A stretch of DNA of 64,000 nt, taken from NCBI RefSeq assembly GCF_020707265.1, contig NZ_JAJFEQ010000001.1, positions 496,001 to 560,000 of the forward strand. Direction: 5' to 3'. The translations under genes and the position numbers were made by a program. Shown piece by piece: positions 61,477 to 64,000 of the stretch. Under the pieces are notes generated by a model. It saw only the letters and a list, made by a program, of their open reading frames with translations. It did not search any database and had not been told where the DNA came from. This DNA is from Massilia sp. IC2-477. GTDB taxonomy: Bacteria; Pseudomonadota; Gammaproteobacteria; Burkholderiales; Burkholderiaceae_D. Numbering within the stretch: the first letter of the stretch is position 1; every line of letters begins with the position of its first letter.

Positions 61477-61606
61477 CCGTCGTACGCGCCACCGGCGCCT
61501 CCGACTTCCCGCGCAGGCGGGAACCCAATTTCGATGCGATGTGATTGCGTTTGACGTGATCGGAAACGCGAACAAACTTGGGTTCCCGCCTGCGCGGGAA
61601 CGACGT
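61477..61606. repeat. REP/BIME-like inverted pair 4
   Basis: CCCGCGCAGGCGGGAACCCA at 61509-61528 and its inverse TTGGGTTCCCGCCTGCGCGG at 61579-61598. Here the CCCAA sides face inward, the reverse of pairs 1-3. Between etfA and the acyl-CoA dehydrogenase gene. Confidence 0.85.
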
Positions 61607-61669
61607 TGTACTTTATAGCGTACGTATCCTGTGGCGTTCGACGTCGCAGGTCTAAATCAGGAGACAAAG

Positions 61670-63460
61670 GTGAGCTATCAAGCCCCGCTGAAAGACATGC
61701 AGTTCGTGCTGAACGAGCTGGCAAACCTGGCCGAGATCAACCAGCTGCCCGGCTGCGAAGATGCGACCCCGGACACCGTGGACGCCGTGCTGGAAGAGAG
61801 CGCGAAGTTCTGCGGCGAAGTCATCGCGCCGCTGAACCACGCCGGCGACAAGGAGCCGAGCTATTGGCGCGACGGCAGCGTCACCACCTCGAAGGGCTTC
61901 CGCGATGCCTTCCGCGCCTTTGCGGACGGCGGTTGGCAGGGCATCCAGCACCCAAGCGAATTCGGCGGCCAGGGCCTGCCGAAGCTGGTCGCCACGCCGT
62001 GCATGGAAATGCTGCACGCCGCGAACCTGTCCTTCGCGCTGGCGCCGCTGCTGACCGACGGCGCCATCGAGGCGCTGCTCACCGCCGGCTCCGACGAACA
62101 GAAGAAGCTGTTCCTCGAGCCGCTCATCAGCGGCAAGTGGACCGGCACCATGAACCTGACCGAGCCGCAGGCCGGCTCCGACCTGGCCGCCGTGCGCACC
62201 CGCGCCGAGCCGCAGGGCGACGGTACCTTCAAGATCTTCGGCACCAAGATCTTCATCACCTACGGCGAGCACGACATGGCGGAGAACATCATCCACCTCG
62301 TGCTGGCGCGCACCCCCGATGCGCCGCCGGGCGTGAAGGGCATTTCGCTGTTCATCGTGCCGAAGTTCCTGGTGAACGCAGACGGCTCGCTGGGCGCGCG
62401 CAACGATGCGCACTGCGTCTCGATCGAACACAAGCTGGGCATCAAGGCCTCGCCCACCGCCGTGCTGCAGTTCGGCGACCACGGCGGCGCCATCGGCACC
62501 CTGGTGGGCGAAGAGAACCGCGGCCTCGAATACATGTTCATCATGATGAACGCGGCCCGCTTCGGCGTCGGCATGCAGGGTGTCGGCCTGGCCGAACGCG
62601 CCTACCAGCAGGCCGTGGCGTTCGCCAAGGACCGCATCCAGTCGCGCGAAGTGGCCGGCTCGCCTGGTCCGGTCGCCATCATCAACCACCCGGATGTGCG
62701 CCGCATGCTGATGTCGATGCGTTCGCAGACCGAGGCGGCGCGCGCGCTGGCCTACGTCGGCGCCGCTTTGTCCGACCTGGCGCACAACCACGCGGACGAG
62801 GCAACGCGCAAGGCCAACCTGTCGGTGTACGAATACCTGGTCCCGATCATCAAGGGCTGGTCGACCGAGATGAGCGAGAACGTGGCGCGCGACGGCGTGC
62901 AGGTCCATGGCGGCATGGGCTTCATCGAAGAGACCGGCGCGGCCCAGCACTACCGCGACGCCAAGATCCTGACCATCTACGAAGGCACCACCGCGATCCA
63001 GGCCAACGACCTGGTCGGCCGCAAGACCGTGCGTGACGGCGGCGCCGTGGCCAAGTCGCTGATCGAACAGGTGCGCGCAACCGAGGCGCAGCTGGGCGAA
63101 CTGCAGGGTGACGAGTTTGCGGCCATCCGCCGCCAGCTGGCGCTCGGTTCCGCCGCGCTGGAGCAAGTGGTGGACTTCGTCGTGGCCAACGCCAAGTCGG
63201 ACGTGCGCGCCGTGTTCGCGGGCAGCGTGCTGTACCTGAAGCTGGCCGGCATCGTGCTGGGCGGCTGGCAGATGGCGCGTGCGGCCGTGGTCGCTCAGAA
63301 GAAGCTGGCGGCGGGTGAGGGCGACGCGTCCTTCCTGCGCGCCAAGATCGCGACTGCGCGCTTCTTCGCCGACCACGTGCTGTCCTCGGCCCCTGGCCTG
63401 CGTACCGCGATCGTCGAAGGCGCGCCGGGTGTGCTGGCGCTGGAGGTGGAGCAGTTCTAA
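61670..63460 (+). CDS. Acyl-CoA dehydrogenase (long form)
   Basis: 596 residues with acyl-CoA dehydrogenase N-terminal, middle and C-terminal domains plus an extra C-terminal helical domain, as in the long FadE-like proteins common in betaproteobacteria. Signature segments are GTMNLTEPQAGSDLAAVRTR, GLEYMFIMMNAARFGVGMQG, and VQVHGGMGFIEETGAAQHYR. It probably begins fatty-acid beta-oxidation and passes electrons to EtfAB, encoded just upstream. I chose the GTG at 61670 with CAGGAGACAAAG upstream; the longer frame would run into the repeat pair. Confidence 0.93.
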   Translation: MSYQAPLKDMQFVLNELANLAEINQLPGCEDATPDTVDAVLEESAKFCGEVIAPLNHAGDKEPSYWRDGSVTTSKGFRDAFRAFADGGWQGIQHPSEFGGQGLPKLVATPCMEMLHAANLSFALAPLLTDGAIEALLTAGSDEQKKLFLEPLISGKWTGTMNLTEPQAGSDLAAVRTRAEPQGDGTFKIFGTKIFITYGEHDMAENIIHLVLARTPDAPPGVKGISLFIVPKFLVNADGSLGARNDAHCVSIEHKLGIKASPTAVLQFGDHGGAIGTLVGEENRGLEYMFIMMNAARFGVGMQGVGLAERAYQQAVAFAKDRIQSREVAGSPGPVAIINHPDVRRMLMSMRSQTEAARALAYVGAALSDLAHNHADEATRKANLSVYEYLVPIIKGWSTEMSENVARDGVQVHGGMGFIEETGAAQHYRDAKILTIYEGTTAIQANDLVGRKTVRDGGAVAKSLIEQVRATEAQLGELQGDEFAAIRRQLALGSAALEQVVDFVVANAKSDVRAVFAGSVLYLKLAGIVLGGWQMARAAVVAQKKLAAGEGDASFLRAKIATARFFADHVLSSAPGLRTAIVEGAPGVLALEVEQF

Positions 63461-63483
63461 GAGCGTCCTGCGCTCTTCCGGAA

Positions 63484-63505
63484 GCGGCCTGCGGGCCGCT
63501 TTTTT
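63484..63505 (+). terminator. Terminator of the acyl-CoA dehydrogenase gene
   Basis: GCGGCC and GGCCGC form the stem with loop TGCG and are followed by TTTTTT, 24 nt after the stop. Confidence 0.85.
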
Positions 63506-63726
63506 ATTGTCTGTCGCTTTGCGTTGAGGCTGTTTCCAAACAGCTAGGTGTCTGCAAATAATCTTTGCACCAAATCCATTATGTGCAAAGGAAATGTGCC
63601 TATAAACATGTATCGCAATACTTAGTTTGGCTCAAGGCGATCTCATCCTTATGGAACTACCTTGTCATCAAGCCGCACATGAGCCGTGCGGCCCTCCATC
63701 ACACCGGCTCGACGAGGAGATCATCA

Positions 63727-64000
63727 TGGGTATCGAGAAATACGGCGACAACCACGATCACGACGACGACAAAGATTGCGGCCACGACCGCGACCGGGAC
63801 AGGGATGACGGCAAGGACGACGACAAGGAGCGCGACTACTGCAAGTGCAAGAAGGAGCGGGCCGAGTTCAAGAAGGAGCGCGACGAATACCGCAAGGAGC
63901 GCGACGAGTACAAGAAGGAGCGCGAGGAGTGGAAGAAGAAGGCCTGGAAGTACAAGAAGGAACTGTACGAACACAAGGCCTTCATCAAGAGCGCGCTGGA
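63727..64000 (+). CDS. Highly charged heptad-repeat protein (partial, cut by window end)
   Basis: The ATG at 63727 has GAGGAG 7 nt upstream. About 91 codons are visible before the window ends. Residues about 8-38 are rich in Asp, His, Lys, Arg and Cys (DHDDDKDCGHDRDRDRDD, then DYCKCK). Next come heptads KKERDEYRKERDEYKKERE that predict a long coiled coil with almost no hydrophobic core other than Tyr and Trp. I recognise no family. The Asp/His/Cys start may bind metal. The gap 63506-63726 upstream probably holds its promoter. Confidence 0.6.

Overview
The window is a piece of a high-GC betaproteobacterial chromosome, most likely Oxalobacteraceae (Massilia/Telluria/Duganella group). This is an inference from gene content: a BPSS1780-type membrane protein, a PEP-CTERM protein behind a sigma-54 promoter, a lemA-TPM operon, etfBA with a long acyl-CoA dehydrogenase, and the dispersed palindromic repeats. 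No search was run. No rRNA, tRNA, CRISPR array or prophage is visible. Most of the sequence is ordinary chromosomal backbone with one insertion sequence.

Layout. 1-5 kb: an SDR oxidoreductase, a secreted amidohydrolase, a CPBP-type membrane protein, and the lemA/TPM/TPM operon. 5-10 kb: pyrF, sbcB, a cyclic-nucleotide-binding-domain GGDEF protein, a BtuF-like metal receptor and an HPF-type ribosome factor. 10-17 kb: a secreted esterase, an MFS / response regulator / histidine kinase operon, a ferredoxin-type reductase and small housekeeping genes. 17.6-20 kb: an IS1595-family element (17899-18948) with a perfect 8-bp target duplication, inserted in the T-tract of the terminator of a gene encoding ten 17-residue Tyr-Cys repeats behind a GRDP-like domain. 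20-28 kb: a CHASE-type histidine kinase, glnS, then a DnaJ-like gene with three unrecognised genes and an MFS transporter. 28-36 kb: two secreted unknowns, a TonB receptor, a GFA protein, a LysR/SDR divergent pair, and a yellow/MRJP-type protein.

36-46 kb: a CoA transferase, then a divergent cluster (37717-44330) that looks like a dedicated polyamine-linked membrane system. Leftward it reads DUF350, SPFH-SHOCT, zinc-ribbon DUF4178, a 54-aa Gly/Ser-rich membrane peptide and SpeD. Rightward it reads a membrane-anchored spermidine-synthase-like protein and a Tat-exported FAD oxidoreductase. A KefB/C-type antiporter follows. 46-55 kb: a GH1-RmlD fusion, trpS, zinc-ribbon and DUF3597 proteins, DUF1294, ugpQ, and an orphan flagellin carrying an HExxH metalloprotease domain (flagellinolysin type). 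55-64 kb: alaS, the PEP-CTERM protein, TusA, etfBA, acyl-CoA dehydrogenase, and the start of a highly charged heptad-repeat protein cut by the window edge.

Three families of dispersed palindromic repeats sit between genes: paired REP/BIME-like units (four loci), GTAGGGTGGGCGG elements (four loci) and one GAGCGTCTAACAA element next to glnS. Several lie directly at gene ends, and one supplies a stop codon.
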